Assembly: GCA_014801065.1 (NCBI GenBank)
Contig: JAAVEX010000014.1
Coordinates: 27,973-34,749, forward strand
Origin: Barnesiella sp.
GTDB taxonomy: Bacteria > Bacteroidota > Bacteroidia > Bacteroidales > Muribaculaceae
Length of the DNA stretch: 6,777 bases
Direction: 5' to 3'
Position 1 is the stretch's first letter. Every line of letters begins with the position of its first letter. Below are positions 5,898-6,777 of this stretch, piece by piece. A program made the position numbers and the translations under genes. The notes below the pieces were generated by a model. It had not been told where the DNA came from. It ran no database searches and saw only the letters and a list, made by a program, of their open reading frames with translations.

Positions 5898-6096
5898 TTT
5901 GTGATTTTATTGATCGCGTTTCGGTAATCATAATTTCAAAGAGTTTTTTAGCAGAAAAAGCAAATATAATCGCAGCGGGCTTCGGCACGGTAATGTGAAA
6001 TAGACCATATTTTTTATCACCTCTCTATGGTCGCGGCTGCACTAAGCCGGTCAAATCCCGATTGTTGATTGCTTATAAAAATCAAACAGAAACAAA
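5898..6096 (+). promoter_or_regulatory. Structured rpsD leader, probable S4 autoregulatory RNA element
   Basis: This 199-base gap between rpsK and rpsD has no supportable reading frame but strong pairing potential. An outer helix can pair 5958-5963 (AAGCAA) with 6069-6074 (TTGCTT), continued by 5968-5971 with 6060-6063 and by GGG 5977-5979 with CCC 6057-6059. Inside, CGGC 5983-5986 pairs with GCCG 6046-6049, and GACCATA 6003-6009 pairs perfectly with TATGGTC 6026-6032. GCAGC 5972-5976, left as a bulge, is complementary to GCTGC 6036-6040, which would make a pseudoknot. A separate small hairpin can form at 5909-5928. S4 is known to repress its operon through structured leaders in Proteobacteria and Firmicutes; that this one binds S4 is inferred from position and structure. 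No good promoter or intrinsic terminator is visible, so translation control is the simpler model. I drew the fold by eye. Confidence 0.65.
6003..6032 (+). other. Perfect 7-bp hairpin in the rpsD leader
   Basis: GACCATA at 6003-6009 and TATGGTC at 6026-6032 are exact reverse complements around a 16-base pyrimidine-rich loop (6010-6025). This is the longest perfect helix I find in the leader. No T-run follows it, so it is not an intrinsic terminator. The loop holds ATCACCTC at 6016-6023, the same letters as part of the 16S rRNA 3' tail. Confidence 0.6.
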
Positions 6097-6702
6097 ATGG
6101 CAAGATATACAGGCCCTAAAACCAAAATCGCTCGTAAATTCGGCGAACCCATCTTCGGTGAAGACAAAGTTCTCGCCAAGAGAAATTATCCCCCTGGCCA
6201 GCACGGTCAGAACCGCAGAAGAAAAACTTCTGAATACGGCGTTCAGCTTCGTGAAAAGCAGAAAGCGAAATATACCTACGGCGTTCTTGAAAAACAATTC
6301 CACAACCTCTTTAACAAGGCCGCTCGTCAGAAAGGTATCACCGGTGAAGTTCTTCTTCAGCTCCTCGAAGGTCGTCTTGACAACGTAGTTTATCGTCTCG
6401 GCATCGCTCCTACTCGTGCGGCTGCCCGTCAGCTCGTTCTTCACCGCCACATCACCGTCAACGGTCAGGTTGTTAACATCGCATCCTATGCTGTTCAGCC
6501 CGGCGACGTTGTAGGCGTTCGTGAAAAATCAAAATCGCTCGAAGTGATTGCTGATTGTCTCGCCGGATTCAACCACTCTAAATATCCTTGGATCGAATGG
6601 GACGAATCTCTCAAAGCAGGCAAATTCCTTCACGTTCCTGCCCGCGAAGATATCCCCGAAAATATCAAGGAACAGCTTATCGTCGAGTTGTATTCTAAAT
6701 AA
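6097..6702 (+). CDS. rpsD: 30S ribosomal protein S4 (uS4)
   Basis: S4 is a primary assembly protein that binds the 16S five-way junction, and in many bacteria it represses its own operon. The 201-residue product starts [20 protein letters not shown]. It has the conserved YPPGQHG at residues 31-37, the helical region around [15 protein letters not shown] at residues 61-75, and the S4 RNA-binding domain from about residue 92 ([33 protein letters not shown]). It ends [12 protein letters not shown]. The N-terminal region has no cysteines, so it is the zinc-free type. The ATG is preceded by an unpaired A-rich stretch with no Shine-Dalgarno, just below the structured leader. It ends in tandem TAATAA; rpoA follows 22 bases later. 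Confidence 0.98.
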   Translation: MARYTGPKTKIARKFGEPIFGEDKVLAKRNYPPGQHGQNRRRKTSEYGVQLREKQKAKYTYGVLEKQFHNLFNKAARQKGITGEVLLQLLEGRLDNVVYRLGIAPTRAAARQLVLHRHITVNGQVVNIASYAVQPGDVVGVREKSKSLEVIADCLAGFNHSKYPWIEWDESLKAGKFLHVPAREDIPENIKEQLIVELYSK

Positions 6703-6724
6703 TAATTAATTAAGACAGATCCAC

Positions 6725-6777
6725 ATGGCTATATTAGCATTTCAAAAACCTGACAAGGTATTGATGTTGGAAGCCGA
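6725..6777 (+). CDS. rpoA: RNA polymerase alpha subunit, 5' end only
   Basis: Seventeen complete codons are visible, reading MAILAFQKPDKVLMLEA, after which the window ends inside the next codon. This opening matches what I know of the alpha subunit N-terminus in Bacteroidales, and rpoA is the expected gene after rpsD. The alpha subunit dimerises to start RNA polymerase assembly and its C-terminal domain contacts promoters and activators; those parts lie outside the window. The start is 22 bases after the rpsD stop, with no Shine-Dalgarno sequence. Shared control with rpsD by the upstream leader is likely. rplQ would be expected next. Confidence 0.93.
   Translation, partial: MAILAFQKPDKVLMLEA

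Noticed and set aside
5894..5901. TTAATTTG at the end of rpsK as a promoter for rpsD
   Set aside because: It misses the conserved A of TAnnTTTG, and the nearest TTG (5867-5869) is too far away for a -33 element.
5888..5921. Eight-base direct repeat TCGCGTTT at 5888-5895 and 5914-5921
   Set aside because: One copy is inside the conserved arginine-rich end of rpsK; no further copies or regular spacing, so probably chance.
5909..5949. Intrinsic terminator after rpsK: small hairpin at 5909-5928 and T6 at 5944-5949
   Set aside because: The stem is short with a bulge, and the T-run begins 15 bases after it, so it does not have terminator geometry. Weak attenuation cannot be excluded.
5961..5968. 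TATATTTG on the minus strand, an exact TAnnTTTG box pointing back into rpsK
   Set aside because: There is no minus-strand gene to serve, no clear -33 element, and such boxes are frequent by chance in A/T-rich DNA. An antisense RNA is possible but unsupported.

Overview
This window is a stretch of a bacterial ribosomal-protein gene cluster, the end of the spc operon running into the alpha operon, with every gene on the + strand. The order is rpsH, rplF, rplR, rpsE, rpmD, rplO, secY, map, infA, rpmJ, rpsM, rpsK, rpsD, then the first 53 bases of rpoA. The source is most likely a member of the Bacteroidales. Four things point there: the protein sequences (RpoA begins MAILAFQKPDKVLMLEA and L36 lacks zinc ligands), map directly after secY without adk, A/T-rich start regions with almost no Shine-Dalgarno sequences, and one TAnnTTTG promoter-like box. 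A Muribaculaceae-like lineage is possible but is only a guess.

Positions 1-2533 hold six ribosomal proteins (S8, L6, L18, S5, L30, L15) with gaps of 5 to 27 bases. Positions 2542-5076 hold the translocon channel SecY, methionine aminopeptidase, initiation factor IF1 and a cysteine-free L36. A TAnnTTTG box in the gap after rpmJ may restart transcription for the alpha-operon part (S13, S11, S4, RpoA). All 13 complete genes look intact and of normal length. I see no mobile element, tRNA, rRNA, CRISPR array or foreign gene.

The only large non-coding stretch is the 199-base gap between rpsK and rpsD (5898-6096). It can form nested helices, a 7-bp perfect hairpin and a possible pseudoknot, and it ends 22 bases before the rpsD start. 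S4 is known in other bacteria to repress its own operon by binding a structured, often pseudoknotted leader, so this is very probably an S4-responsive leader controlling rpsD-rpoA and whatever follows. It also carries two short matches to functional parts of 16S rRNA: CGGUAAU of the 530 loop, twice, and AUCACCUC of the 3' tail. These may be mimicry or chance.

The genes work together in making ribosomes, starting translation (IF1), removing the initiator methionine (Map), exporting proteins (SecY) and making RNA polymerase (RpoA). Apart from the leader, the most notable points are a single strong Shine-Dalgarno sequence, before rplF, in an otherwise SD-free cluster, and frequent tandem TAA stops. 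I did not find an undescribed multi-gene system. The rpsD leader is the best candidate for something worth studying, and S4 leader families in Bacteroidia may already be catalogued.
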